Origin: Leucobacter tenebrionis
Lineage (GTDB): Bacteria > Actinomycetota > Actinomycetes > Actinomycetales > Microbacteriaceae
Direction of reading: 5' to 3'
Length of the DNA: 64,000 nt
Assembly: GCF_019884725.1 (NCBI RefSeq)
Contig: NZ_CP082322.1
Location: forward strand, 744,001-808,000
Shown: positions 26,093 through 34,411 of the stretch, one piece after another
Numbering within the stretch: position 1 is the first letter of the stretch
Layout of the letters: each line of letters starts with the position of its first letter
Translations under genes and position numbers: made by a program
The notes under the pieces: model-generated
Told to the model about the DNA's origin: nothing
The model's database searches: none
The model's input: only the letters and a program-made list of their open reading frames with translations

Positions 26093-26770
26093 TCAGAGGG
26101 TCGAGATCCAGTTGCGCAGCAGCTGGATGCCCGCCTCGCCGGACTTCTCGGGGTGGAACTGGGTGGCGCTCAGCGGTCCGTTCTCGACGGCCGCGATGAA
26201 GCGCTCGCCGTGCTCGGCCCAGGTGACGACCGGCCTGGTCGATTCGCCGCGCCCCTCGATCGTCCACTCGGTCGCGGCGTAGCTGTGCACGAAGTAGAAG
26301 CGCTCCTCGGCGATGCCGCGGAACAGCACCGAGTTCTCGGGCGCTTCGACCGTATTCCAGCCCATGTGGGGCAGTACGTCGGCTTCGAGCTTGCGCACGG
26401 TGCCCGGCCACTGGCCGAGCCCCTCGGTCTCGATGCCGCGCTCGACACCGCGCTCGAACATCACCTGCTCGCCGACGCAGATGCCCAGCACCGGGCGCCC
26501 CCCTGCGAGTCGGCGGTCGATGAGCTCGTCACCGCGCACCTCGCGCAGCTGCCGCATCACGGCGTCGAACGCCCCCACCCCCGGCACGAGCAGCCCGTCG
26601 GCCTCGGCGACCGCGCGCGGGTCGCGGGTCAGCTCGACCTCGGCGCCCGCCTTCGCGAGCGCCTTCACCGCCGAGTGGACGTTGCCGGAGCCGTAGTCGA
26701 GCACGACGACGCGCTTCCTGCCACCTCCCGAGGGTGCCGAGGGACCGGCCGCCGCGACGCCCTGGGTCAC
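26093..26770 (-). CDS. hisH: Imidazole glycerol phosphate synthase, glutaminase subunit
   Basis: 225 residues. Class I glutamine amidotransferase with nucleophile Cys in LGICVGEQ, oxyanion strand [10 protein letters not shown], and His-Glu in FHPEKSG. The usual family sequence is GICLGMQ, so this variant is slightly divergent at the nucleophile elbow. It supplies ammonia to HisF, which is not encoded in this window. The GTG start overlaps the hisB stop by 4 bp. Confidence 0.94.
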   Translation of the reverse strand: MTQGVAAAGPSAPSGGGRKRVVVLDYGSGNVHSAVKALAKAGAEVELTRDPRAVAEADGLLVPGVGAFDAVMRQLREVRGDELIDRRLAGGRPVLGICVGEQVMFERGVERGIETEGLGQWPGTVRKLEADVLPHMGWNTVEAPENSVLFRGIAEERFYFVHSYAATEWTIEGRGESTRPVVTWAEHGERFIAAVENGPLSATQFHPEKSGEAGIQLLRNWISTL

Positions 26771-27375
26771 AGGGCGCCCTTGGTCGAGGGGATGCCGGCG
26801 ACGAGCGGATCCAAGGCCTTCGCCTGACGCAGCGCGCGCGCGAAGGCCTTGAACTCGGCCTCGGCGATGTGGTGCGGATCCCGCCCCTCGACGAGTTTCA
26901 GGTGCACGGTGAGCCGCGCGTTCAGCACGAGCGCCTCGAAGAAGTGGCGCACCATCGACCCGGTGAAGTGGCCGCCGATGAGGTGGAACTCGTAGCCGGC
27001 CGGCTCACCCGAGTGCACGAGGTACGGACGGCCCGAGATGTCGACCACCGCCTGCGCCAAGGCTTCGTCGAGAGGCACGAGCGCGTCGCCGTAGCGGGAG
27101 ATGCCGCGCTTGTCGCCGAGCGCCTCGAGAAGCGCCTGGCCGAGCAGGATGCCCGTGTCCTCGACCGTGTGGTGGACATCGATGTGCACGTCGCCCTTCG
27201 CCCTCACCGTGAGGTCGGTGAGCGAGTGCCGCGCGAGCGCCGTGAGCATGTGGTCGAAGAAGGGCACGCCGGTCTCGATGTCGGAGGCGCCGGTGCCGTC
27301 GAGGTCGAGGCTCAGGCTGATCTGCGACTCGCTCGTCGAGCGTTCGAGCGAGGCGGTGCGTGCTGCTGCGGTCAT
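26767..27375 (-). CDS. hisB: Imidazoleglycerol-phosphate dehydratase
   Basis: 202 residues, monofunctional HisB. The metal-binding motifs [16 protein letters not shown] and [15 protein letters not shown], and a later RHFFEAL and [14 protein letters not shown] are all present. I prefer the ATG at 27375 because TAGAAT lies 7 nt upstream, consistent with a leaderless start. An in-frame ATG at 27396 would overlap hisC. Confidence 0.95.
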   Translation of the reverse strand: MTAAARTASLERSTSESQISLSLDLDGTGASDIETGVPFFDHMLTALARHSLTDLTVRAKGDVHIDVHHTVEDTGILLGQALLEALGDKRGISRYGDALVPLDEALAQAVVDISGRPYLVHSGEPAGYEFHLIGGHFTGSMVRHFFEALVLNARLTVHLKLVEGRDPHHIAEAEFKAFARALRQAKALDPLVAGIPSTKGAL

Positions 27376-27382
27376 GGGCTCG

Positions 27383-27388
27383 ATTCTA
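27383..27388 (-). promoter_or_regulatory. -10 box before hisB
   Basis: TAGAAT on the minus strand, 7 nt before the hisB ATG. Its first three bases are the hisC stop codon, so an internal promoter is built into the gene junction. Confidence 0.4.
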
Positions 27389-28483
27389 TCGGGCATCCGA
27401 GCGAGCGTTCTCGGGAGTGAGGGCCGTGATCGCCTCGATGACAGCCGTGGTCTCGGCCTCCGTACCCGCTGTGATGCGTAGATGCCCCTCGATGCCGAGG
27501 TTGCGGATCAGGATGCCCTGCGCGCGCAGGGTCTCGAACACGCTGTCAGGGTCGGAGAAACCGCCGACGAGCAGGAAGTTCGCGCCCGAGGGGTGCACCT
27601 TGTAGCCGAGCCCTTCGAGTGCCGCGGCGAGGCGATCGCGCTGCTCACGGATATCGGCGACCGTCGCGAGCATCTCGGCGGAGTGGCGGATCGCCGCGGT
27701 CGCAGCCGCCTGGGTGAGCGCGGACAGGTGATAGGGCAGCCGAACGAGCCTGAGAGCGTCGATCACGGCGGGATCCGCTGCGAGGTACCCGAGGCGCACG
27801 CCCGCGAAGGCGAATGCCTTGCTCATGGTGCGCGACACGAGCAGGCGGGGGCGCCCCGGTAGCAGGGAGACCGCGCTCTCCCGCTCGGCGTCGAACTCGT
27901 GATACGCCTCGTCGACGATGAGGATGCCGTCGAACGCGTCATAGGCGGCGAGGATCACCTCGCGATCGAGCGGGGTGCCCGTGGGGTTGTTGGGGCCGCA
28001 CAGGATCGCGATATCCGGGCGATGCTCGCGCAGGGCCTCCTGGACCAGGTCGGGGGTGAGTGCGTAGTCGTCCGGGCGCGGGACCGCGACCCACTCGGTG
28101 TCAGTGCCGGAGGCGAGCAGCGGGTACATGGAGTAGGTGGGAGTGAAGCTCAGCAGCGAACGACCCGGTCCGCCGAAGGCCTGCAGAATCTGCTGCAGTA
28201 CCTCGTTCGAGCCGTTCGCGGCCCACAACTGGTCAGGAGTGAGCCCGTGTCCGAGGTATCCGGCGAGAGCCTCGCGCAGTTCGGCGAACTCCCGATCGGG
28301 ATAGCGATTCACCCCGCGCACCGCATTCGCGAGGGACTCCACGATGTCGGCGACCACGATCTCGGGAATCGGATGCGTGTTCTCGTTGACATTCAGGCTC
28401 ACCGGCACGGGATCCTGGGGCGCGCCGTAGGGCACCTTGCCGACGAGATTAGCGCGGAGAGGAAGGTCGCTCAGACTGGTCAC
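27386..28483 (-). CDS. hisC: Histidinol-phosphate aminotransferase
   Basis: 365 residues, fold-type I PLP enzyme. Substrate region [11 protein letters not shown] near residue 30, NPTGTPLD motif, and PLP-lysine context [17 protein letters not shown] are all present. It transfers an amino group to imidazole acetol phosphate in histidine synthesis. It starts at GTG 28483, with TAGAAT 6 nt upstream and so is probably leaderless. First gene of the hisCBHA-sseB transcript; hisD is not next to it here. Confidence 0.94.
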   Translation of the reverse strand: MTSLSDLPLRANLVGKVPYGAPQDPVPVSLNVNENTHPIPEIVVADIVESLANAVRGVNRYPDREFAELREALAGYLGHGLTPDQLWAANGSNEVLQQILQAFGGPGRSLLSFTPTYSMYPLLASGTDTEWVAVPRPDDYALTPDLVQEALREHRPDIAILCGPNNPTGTPLDREVILAAYDAFDGILIVDEAYHEFDAERESAVSLLPGRPRLLVSRTMSKAFAFAGVRLGYLAADPAVIDALRLVRLPYHLSALTQAAATAAIRHSAEMLATVADIREQRDRLAAALEGLGYKVHPSGANFLLVGGFSDPDSVFETLRAQGILIRNLGIEGHLRITAGTEAETTAVIEAITALTPENARSDAR

Positions 28484-28489
28484 CGAACC

Positions 28490-28495
28490 ATTCTA
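28490..28495 (-). promoter_or_regulatory. -10 box of leaderless hisC promoter
   Basis: TAGAAT on the minus strand, 6 nt before the hisC GTG start. Confidence 0.5.
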
Positions 28496-28537
28496 GAGCC
28501 GCAGGGCCGGAGCGCCGTGGACGCGCTCTCCTGCACC

Positions 28538-28951
28538 TCAGGCCGCGAGCTCCTCGGACTGGAACACCGCCGGGCTGTCGGAATAGCGCAGCGGCACCGC
28601 GATCGCGTCGCCGGCCTCAATGCCGGAGCCATCGAGCTGATTGAGCTGCACGATCTCGGCGACCAGGTCTCGAGGATCGGCCTCGGGATCGAGCTCGGTC
28701 GCGAGCGACCACAGCGAAGCCCCGGGCTGCACCACGACATAGTGGAACTGCTGGTCGGAACCCTGGCCCGCAGCGCCGACCGATGCAAGCGCCTGAGGAG
28801 CCGCGAAGGTCGCGATCAACGCCAGCAGCCCCGCGAGGAGCACTGTGGCGAGGAAACCGAAGACCACACGCCCGCGACGGGTCAGACGAAGCTTCGCGCC
28901 CGTCGTACGTACCGGGTGACTCTCCTGCTGCAGAACCGCCTGTGCGCTCAT
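28538..28951 (-). CDS. LysM-domain membrane protein, SOS-linked (DivS/Rv2719c type)
   Basis: 137 residues: basic N-terminus, one membrane helix (about residues 29-52), then a LysM peptidoglycan-binding domain (about 68-118). A gene of this type lies divergent from lexA in other actinobacteria, where the product (DivS in Corynebacterium glutamicum, Rv2719c/ChiZ in Mycobacterium tuberculosis) inhibits division after DNA damage. The start ATG 28951 follows GAAGCCACC. Several LexA boxes and a PafBC-like promoter element lie upstream. Function is inferred from position and domain. Confidence 0.85.
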   Translation of the reverse strand: MSAQAVLQQESHPVRTTGAKLRLTRRGRVVFGFLATVLLAGLLALIATFAAPQALASVGAAGQGSDQQFHYVVVQPGASLWSLATELDPEADPRDLVAEIVQLNQLDGSGIEAGDAIAVPLRYSDSPAVFQSEELAA

Positions 28952-28997
28952 GGTGGCTTCTCCGTTCTCTCCGATATTCGCGAGTAGCACGTGGGCG

Positions 28998-29097
28998 CGA
29001 ACATCTGTTTCGAATATATCTTCGATAGATCGAGACCGCAAGCAGAGATTCGAATATATGTTTCGATCTTTTCCGCGACACTCGAACACTTGTTTGG
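28998..29097. promoter_or_regulatory. Cluster of LexA (SOS) boxes between divS-like gene and lexA
   Basis: Four sites resemble the actinobacterial LexA box TCGAACN4GTTCGA: 28998-29013 (CGAACATCTGTTTCGA), 29010-29025 (TCGAATATATCTTCGA, perfect TCGAA/TTCGA half sites), 29050-29065 (TCGAATATATGTTTCG) and 29082-29097 (TCGAACACTTGTTTGG). The first two overlap. This density fits LexA controlling both divergent genes. Confidence 0.8.
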
Positions 29098-29151
29098 CAG
29101 TGTTCGAGCCCAGCGGCTAGGGTTTCGATCAACGGGATCACTGAACCAGCA

Positions 29152-29171
29152 ACCACTGACATTCATGGATC
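29152..29171 (-). promoter_or_regulatory. PafBC/RecA-NDp-like promoter element facing the divS-like gene
   Basis: On the minus strand these 20 bases read GATCCATGAATGTCAGTGGT and are identical to 61145-61164 upstream of recA. They contain TGTCAGTG, the core of the mycobacterial LexA-independent DNA-damage promoter. At the N8 spacing the -10 position here is TTCAGT, a weak match to TAnnnT. The orientation is toward the LysM gene, as for Rv2719c. Confidence 0.6.
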
Positions 29172-29213
29172 CACCCGCATCGACACCGCCCTCGGGCCTC
29201 GGAAAGGACTGCG

Positions 29214-29873
29214 ATGAGCGACGCGCCCCCCGCCCGGAAGCCCTTGAGCGAGAAGCAGCAGGCGATCCTCGAGTGCATCGCCCGCTCCGTCGACACGCGG
29301 GGCTATCCGCCCAGCATGCGCGAGATCGGCGACGCAGTCGGCCTCTCATCGCTCTCGAGCGTCACTCATCAGCTCAGCCGCCTCGAGTTGGGCGGGTACA
29401 TCCGGCGCGACCCGAACCGCCCCCGCGCGCTCGAGATCCTCGTCGAGCTCGCGAGCACGAGCGCTGCGGTCGCGGAGGCTCCCGTTCAGCAGGTGGAGGA
29501 GGCGGCCTACGTTCCACTCGTCGGGCAGATCGCGGCCGGCGTCCCGATCACAGCGGATCAGCAGGTCGAGGAGATCGTGCCGCTCCCCCGCCAGCTCGTG
29601 GGCGACGGGCAGCTCTTCATGCTCCGGGTCATCGGAGACTCGATGATCGACGCAGCCATCTGCGACGGCGACTTCGTAGTGGTGCGACAGCAGCGCGAGG
29701 CGGAGAACGGCGATATCGTGGCGGCCATGCTCGACGGCGAGGCCACCGTGAAGGTCTTCAGGCGTCGCGACGGGCACACCTGGCTGCTTCCGCGCAACAG
29801 CGCGTTCGAGCCCATTCTCGGCGACCACGCCGAGGTGCTCGGCCGCGTCGTCGCGGTCTTCCGCTCCGTATAG
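29214..29873 (+). CDS. lexA: LexA repressor (SOS regulator, self-cleaving)
   Basis: 219 residues. N-terminal winged helix (about 10-75) with [21 protein letters not shown], acidic linker, and S24 peptidase domain. The cleavage bond Ala108-Gly109 in QIAAGVP, catalytic Ser143 in GDSM and Lys180 in ATVKVF are present, so the protein should be capable of RecA-stimulated self-cleavage. The upstream region holds several LexA boxes; TAGGGT at 29118-29123 could be its -10. Confidence 0.97.
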   Translation: MSDAPPARKPLSEKQQAILECIARSVDTRGYPPSMREIGDAVGLSSLSSVTHQLSRLELGGYIRRDPNRPRALEILVELASTSAAVAEAPVQQVEEAAYVPLVGQIAAGVPITADQQVEEIVPLPRQLVGDGQLFMLRVIGDSMIDAAICDGDFVVVRQQREAENGDIVAAMLDGEATVKVFRRRDGHTWLLPRNSAFEPILGDHAEVLGRVVAVFRSV

Positions 29874-29885
29874 AAGGCCGTCACG

Positions 29886-29945
29886 GCTGCAGAAGTTCGC
29901 AGCGCAGAAGTTCCCAGCACGGAGGTTCGCAGCACAGAAGCTCGC
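29886..29945. repeat. Four tandem 15-bp repeats downstream of lexA
   Basis: Units 29886-29900, 29901-29915, 29916-29930 and 29931-29945 share the pattern AGCxCAGAAGTTCxC with a few changes. They begin 12 bp after the lexA stop. Nothing suggests coding, since the opposite frame is only a shadow of lexA. Confidence 0.7.
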
Positions 29946-30024
29946 CACCATCTAGAAGCTCGGTGCATCCGAGGGAGCGCCACCGAAACCGGAGCTCGGC
30001 ATCGACCCGGCTCTTTCACCCGCT

Positions 30025-30054
30025 TTGATTTGTTGAACTCGGTACAACTAGTCT
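30025..30054 (+). promoter_or_regulatory. lipBA promoter
   Basis: TTGATT (30025-30030), 18-bp spacer, TAGTCT (30049-30054), then 6 nt to the lipB ATG. The transcript should be leaderless. Confidence 0.6.
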
Positions 30055-30060
30055 GGACTC

Positions 30061-30795
30061 ATGTCCTCCGTCGCGCCAGCCGCCTCCGTCGCCCCCGCTG
30101 CGAAGATCCAGCAGCCCCGCCCCGAGCAGACTTCCACCCAACCGCCCGCACTCGACCCGATCCGCGTCGTCAAGGCGGGCTTCGCCCCGCAGCTCGTCCC
30201 CTACGAGCAAGGACTCGAGCTGCAGACCCGGGCTGCGGAGAGCATCCGACGGGGCGAGAGCCGGGGCACCGTGCTGCTGCTCGAACACCCTCCGGTGTAC
30301 ACGGCGGGGCGCAGATCCGCCCCCGACGAGTACCCCCGCGACGGCACCCCGGTCGTACCGGTCGACCGCGGCGGCAAGGTGACCTGGCACGGCCCCGGTC
30401 AACTCGTCGCCTATCCTGTGGTGCGACTGCGCGAACGGCTGGGCGTCGTCGACTTCGTGCGCGAGCTGGAGCAGGTCATCATCGACGTCTCGGCGGGCTT
30501 CGGCGTCACGGGCATCCGCGTGCCCGGCCGCTCCGGGGTCTGGGCTGATCGAGGCGGCGAGCTCGAGAAGTTCGCCCAGATCGGCATCCACGCGAGCGAC
30601 GGGATCGTGACCCACGGGCTCGCACTCAACTGCTCCAACAGCCTCGAGGCGTTCCAGAACTTCGTGCCGTGCGGCATCACCGACGCCGGGGTGACGACGC
30701 TGAGCGAGCTCGCGGGAGGTCGGATCACTCCGGAAGAAGTCGCCCCCGGTCTGACCGACCGCCTCACCGCCGCCCTCGAGGAGGTCGCCGAATGA
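30061..30795 (+). CDS. lipB: Octanoyl-[acyl-carrier-protein]:protein transferase
   Basis: 244 residues, about 25 more than usual because of an Ala/Pro-rich N-terminal extension. Signature [17 protein letters not shown], the lysine in [11 protein letters not shown], and nucleophile Cys in VPCGITDAG are all present. It moves octanoate from acyl carrier protein to lipoyl domains. The start is set by the promoter 6 nt upstream. It overlaps lipA by 4 bp. Confidence 0.95.
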   Translation: MSSVAPAASVAPAAKIQQPRPEQTSTQPPALDPIRVVKAGFAPQLVPYEQGLELQTRAAESIRRGESRGTVLLLEHPPVYTAGRRSAPDEYPRDGTPVVPVDRGGKVTWHGPGQLVAYPVVRLRERLGVVDFVRELEQVIIDVSAGFGVTGIRVPGRSGVWADRGGELEKFAQIGIHASDGIVTHGLALNCSNSLEAFQNFVPCGITDAGVTTLSELAGGRITPEEVAPGLTDRLTAALEEVAE

Positions 30796-31958
30796 GCGCG
30801 GTCAACCTCGGCAGGCCGCTCGCGGAGGTCCTCGCAGAGCGGGACCAGGCGCAGGAGCAAGGCCCGGCGCAGGGGCAGGATCTCGGTGGAGCCGAGGATC
30901 GGGATCCTCGTCCCGCCGATCCGGCTCTCCCGGCCCCGGCTGCACCGCCCCTCCCAGCACCGGCCGCTCCGGCCCCCGAGGGGCGCAAGCTGCTGCGCAT
31001 CGAGGCGCGCAACGCCGAGACGCCGATCGAGCAGAAACCCGAGTGGATCAAGACCCGCGCCCGTCTCGGGCCCGAGTACACCGATGTGCGCTCGCTCGTG
31101 CAGCGCGAGGGTCTGCACACCGTGTGCCAGGAGGCGGGCTGCCCCAACATCTACGAGTGCTGGGAGGATCGCGAGGCGACGTTCCTCATCGGCGGCTCGA
31201 TCTGCACCCGCCGCTGCGATTTCTGCATGATCACCTCGGGCAAGCCGCTGCCCCTCGACACCGACGAGCCGCGGCGCGTCGCCGAGTCGGTGCGCACGAT
31301 GGGTCTGCGTTACGCCACGATCACCGGCGTCACTCGCGATGACCTGCCCGACACGGGCGCCTGGCTCTACGCCGAGACGATCCGCCAGATCCACGCCCTC
31401 AACCCCGGCGCCGGCGTCGAGTGCCTCGCCGACGACCTCGGCGGACGCCCCGAGGATCTTGCGCAGGTGTTCGAGGCCGCGCCCGAGGTGTTCGCCCACA
31501 ATCTCGAGACCGTGCCGCGCATCTTCAAGCGCATTCGCCCCGGGTTCCGATACGAGCGCTCGCTCGACGTGATCGCGCAGGCACGCGACGCCGGCATGAT
31601 CACGAAGTCGAACCTCATTCTCGGTATGGGCGAGGATCGCCGCGAGATCACCGACACGATGCGCGAGCTGCGCGACGCGGGCTGCGACATCCTCACCCTC
31701 ACGCAGTACCTGCGGCCGTCGAAGCTGCACCACCCGGTCGACCGGTGGGTGCGGCCGGAGGAGTTCGTCGAGCTGAAGGCCGAGGCCGAGCAGATCGGCT
31801 TCGCGGGCGTGCTGGCGGGCCCGCTCGTGCGATCCTCGTACCGGGCAGGGCGGCTCTGGGCTCAGACGATGGCGGCGAAGGGACGCCCCGTTCCCGCCCA
31901 CCTGCAGCACCTCGCGGAGCGCGCCGCCGCCGATGACGCCTTCCTCCAGGCGGTGTAG
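30792..31958 (+). CDS. lipA: Lipoyl synthase
   Basis: 388 residues against about 320-340 for most family members. The excess is a Gln/Pro/Ala-rich N-terminus (residues 15-65). The auxiliary cluster cysteines are C112, C117 and C123, and the radical-SAM cluster cysteines are C138, C142 and C145. The conserved C-terminal RSSYRAG serine motif is present. It inserts two sulphurs into the octanoyl group. Coupled to lipB by ATGA overlap. Confidence 0.96.
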   Translation: MSAVNLGRPLAEVLAERDQAQEQGPAQGQDLGGAEDRDPRPADPALPAPAAPPLPAPAAPAPEGRKLLRIEARNAETPIEQKPEWIKTRARLGPEYTDVRSLVQREGLHTVCQEAGCPNIYECWEDREATFLIGGSICTRRCDFCMITSGKPLPLDTDEPRRVAESVRTMGLRYATITGVTRDDLPDTGAWLYAETIRQIHALNPGAGVECLADDLGGRPEDLAQVFEAAPEVFAHNLETVPRIFKRIRPGFRYERSLDVIAQARDAGMITKSNLILGMGEDRREITDTMRELRDAGCDILTLTQYLRPSKLHHPVDRWVRPEEFVELKAEAEQIGFAGVLAGPLVRSSYRAGRLWAQTMAAKGRPVPAHLQHLAERAAADDAFLQAV

Positions 31959-31968
31959 CGGATCCTGC

Positions 31969-32004
31969 GGGAGTGCGAGCCGGAGCTCCCCAGCTCGCAC
32001 TCCC
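31969..32004 (+). terminator. lipA terminator
   Basis: GGGAGTGCGAGC (31969-31980) pairs exactly with 31993-32004: a 12-bp stem with 12-nt loop, 10 bp after the lipA stop. No T-run. Confidence 0.7.
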
Positions 32005-32011
32005 CCGCTGA

Positions 32012-32082
32012 TGTAGACCTCCCGCACCGGTGTAGACCTCTCGCGCGGTACGAGAGGTCCACACCGGTACAGGAGGTCTACA
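32012..32082. repeat. 71-bp palindromic element with GTAGACCTC arms, copy B
   Basis: The outer arms TGTAGACCTCC (32012-32022) and 32072-32082 are exact inverse repeats. The inner arms 32026-32043 and 32051-32068 pair over 18 bp with one mismatch. It is the same length as the element at 10024-10094 and shares its arm sequence, but here lies between convergent lipA and metF. Confidence 0.75.
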
Positions 32083-32252
32083 ACGGTGCGCGCGACGCGC
32101 CCGGCGCGAGGCGCGAGGCGCGCGGCGCGAACGGCAGGGCGACGCGAACGACGCGGCGGCGCAAACGGCGCGGCGACGGAAACGACGCGGGCGGCGACGG
32201 AAACAGCGCAGCCGAGGAGGGATCCCGCAGCCGGCGGGCGGCGACGGAGCCG
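32083..32252. other. GC-rich low-complexity spacer before the metF stop
   Basis: No gene seen. The tract is made of degenerate GCGACG/GAAACG-type units, with CGGCGACGGAAAC repeated at 32171-32183 and 32192-32204 (21-bp period). Confidence 0.4.
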
Positions 32253-33158
32253 TCAGGCGACCGGATCGGGTGTGAGCAGCTCGAGCTGCCGCAACACGGC
32301 GAGCACCTGCTCGTGCCGGTTGAAGGTGTAGAGGTGCACCGAGGGCGCCCCGCCAGCGAGCAGCTCGCGAGCGAGCTCGACCGTGTGCTCGACCCCCAGT
32401 TCGGGCGCGTAGCCGCCGGCCTCCTCGAGCGCCCGCTCGAGACTCGCCGGCGCCGGCCGCCCCGCCAGCGAGGCCACCTTGCGCAGCTGCGCACTCGTCG
32501 AGACCGGCATCAGGCCGGGGAGGATCGGGATCCGCAGGCCCGCGCCGCGGGCATCGCTCACGAATCCGAGGTACTCATCGGGCCGGAAGAACAGCTGCGT
32601 GATCGCGAACTGCGCCCCCGCCTCCTGCTTCGCGATGAGCCACTCGATGTCCTCCGCACGAGACCGCGAGAGGGGGTGCCCGTTCGGATAGGCGGCCACT
32701 GCGGTGCGCCCGACGCTCGTGAGGGGCGGGCGTTCGGCTCTCGCCTCGGCGATCAGGTCGACGAGTTCGAGCGATGACAGCGATCCACGCACGGCGGCGT
32801 CACCCTCATCGAGACCGCGCGGCGGATCCCCGCGCAGCGCCAGGAAGTCGTGCACGCCGGCGTCCATCACGCGATGAATGGTGTCGCGCACGGCATCGCG
32901 AGTCTCACCCACCGTGGTGAGGTGCGCGAGCGGCAGCGCGTCGGTGTGGTCGCGCAGGTAGCGCAGCAGGTCGAGCGACGCATCGCGGTTGGATCCGTTA
33001 GCGCCGTAGGTGACCGAGATGAAGTCGGGGCCGGCCGCGGAGAGGTGCTGCACGGCGTGCCCGAGGGCGAGCGCCGCGGCGCCACTCCGCGCGGGGAAGA
33101 CCTCGAACGAGAACCTCGCGCGCGTGGGGGCGCTGCCGACGAGCGGGAGCGGGCTCAC
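32253..33158 (-). CDS. metF: Methylenetetrahydrofolate reductase
   Basis: 301 residues. TIM-barrel flavoprotein with FSFEVFPARSG near residue 16, DFISVTYGANGSNRD, FLALRGDPP and the conserved FAITQLFF segment. It makes 5-methyltetrahydrofolate for methionine synthesis. GTG start at 33158 overlaps the stop of the upstream MetE-like gene (GTGA). Last gene of the metE operon, so methyl donor and acceptor enzymes are cotranslated. Confidence 0.94.
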   Translation of the reverse strand: MSPLPLVGSAPTRARFSFEVFPARSGAAALALGHAVQHLSAAGPDFISVTYGANGSNRDASLDLLRYLRDHTDALPLAHLTTVGETRDAVRDTIHRVMDAGVHDFLALRGDPPRGLDEGDAAVRGSLSSLELVDLIAEARAERPPLTSVGRTAVAAYPNGHPLSRSRAEDIEWLIAKQEAGAQFAITQLFFRPDEYLGFVSDARGAGLRIPILPGLMPVSTSAQLRKVASLAGRPAPASLERALEEAGGYAPELGVEHTVELARELLAGGAPSVHLYTFNRHEQVLAVLRQLELLTPDPVA

Positions 33159-34411
33159 GACGCGGCCCCCGCGCTCGCGACGATTCCAACGGCCTCCGCG
33201 CCGGCGACAGCACCCGCACCCGGACCCCCGGCTACCGCCGCACCCTCGGCACTCCCGGCGAGCGCTTCGGCCGCGAGCGCCGTGCCCCGCACCCGAGCGG
33301 CGATCTTCGCCAAGGCCACGTCGCGTGCGAAGTCGGGCGAACCGTGACGCGGCTTCTCGTCGACCAGATAGGGCGAGAAGCCGCAGTCGTCGGTGGATCC
33401 GAGCAGTTCGGGCGGCACGAAGCGTGCGGCGCGCACCAGCTGGTCGCGGATCTGCTCGGCCGTCTCGAGCTTGGGGTTCGTCGGGTTCGTGACGCCGATG
33501 AGCACACGTGGCGCGTCGCCGACGGAGGTTCTCCCCCGCAGCTGCGCACCCACGAGGCGGGCCACCCGATCCGGATCCTTCTCCCCTGCCGCCTGCACCA
33601 GGAAGTATCCGGCCTCGATCTGGAACAGCTCGGGGATCAGCTCGGCGTAGTCGACGTCGGCGCTGTGAGCCGAGTCGTTGTCGTTGCCGGGGCAGGTGTG
33701 CACGCCCACGGCGGCGCGCTGCTCGGGCGGGAGGCGATCCAGCACCCGATTCATGAGGTCGATGAAACCGCCGAGCGCGTCAGGCCCGGCCCAGGGAGCC
33801 CGCAGGTCGCGGCGCAGCGCGAGCCGCCCCTCGGTGAAATCGATGGTGACCCGTGCGGCGCCGGCCGCGAAGCAGCGCTCGATGTCCTCGGTGCAGCCGT
33901 CGACCACGTCGTCCAGGAAATCCTCGCGCGAGTACTCGCCGAGCCCGCCCGCCGGCACCATGAGCGACAGCATCGACGGTGAGACGACCGCCTGCTTGAG
34001 CGGCAGATCGGTGAGCGCCCGCGCCCCGGCCACGTCGTCGGCGGCCCAGGCACGGAAGCCGAACGGCGCTCTCGCGAGACTCGGGATCACCCGATGGTGC
34101 CCGTCGGCGAAGACCGCGAACACCGGCCCCTCGTCGACCCCGTCCGCGTCGGTGCCGAGGGGGTAGCTCGCGAAGCTCTGCCGCCGCTGCTCACCGTCCG
34201 TGATGATGGGCGAGCCGGTCTCCGCGAGGCGTTCGAGCGTGTCGCGCACCGCCAGATCCTGCTCCGCCCGCAGCTCGGCCTGCGAGATCAGCCCCGCCTC
34301 GGCGTCGAGCACCGCCCGCTGCAGGCGCGCGGGCCGCGGCAGCGAGCCGACGGGCTCCGTGGGGAGCCCGTCGGTCGGCCACGGCCCGCGACCGGTCGGC
34401 TGCAGAGTCAC
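33155..34411 (-). CDS. Single-domain MetE-like (cobalamin-independent methionine synthase family) protein
   Basis: 418 residues that match only the C-terminal catalytic domain of MetE. It starts with TEPVGSLPRP, as many stand-alone family members do. Zinc-ligand regions appear as VHTCPGND (His and Cys) and STDDCGFSPY (Cys). The last 40 residues are Ala/Gly-rich. It overlaps metE upstream and metF downstream by 4 bp each, so it is fixed in the methionine operon. It may use a different methyl donor or acceptor than MetE, or be an accessory homologue. I cannot say which. The GTG start at 34411 is set by the overlap. Confidence 0.85.
   Translation of the reverse strand: MTLQPTGRGPWPTDGLPTEPVGSLPRPARLQRAVLDAEAGLISQAELRAEQDLAVRDTLERLAETGSPIITDGEQRRQSFASYPLGTDADGVDEGPVFAVFADGHHRVIPSLARAPFGFRAWAADDVAGARALTDLPLKQAVVSPSMLSLMVPAGGLGEYSREDFLDDVVDGCTEDIERCFAAGAARVTIDFTEGRLALRRDLRAPWAGPDALGGFIDLMNRVLDRLPPEQRAAVGVHTCPGNDNDSAHSADVDYAELIPELFQIEAGYFLVQAAGEKDPDRVARLVGAQLRGRTSVGDAPRVLIGVTNPTNPKLETAEQIRDQLVRAARFVPPELLGSTDDCGFSPYLVDEKPRHGSPDFARDVALAKIAARVRGTALAAEALAGSAEGAAVAGGPGAGAVAGAEAVGIVASAGAAS

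Noticed and set aside
29346-29951. Minus-strand frame whose first residues resemble pentapeptide repeats (AxFCA-type)
   Set aside because: The repeats come from the 15-bp tandem array after lexA, and the rest is antisense to lexA. No ribosome site or homologue.
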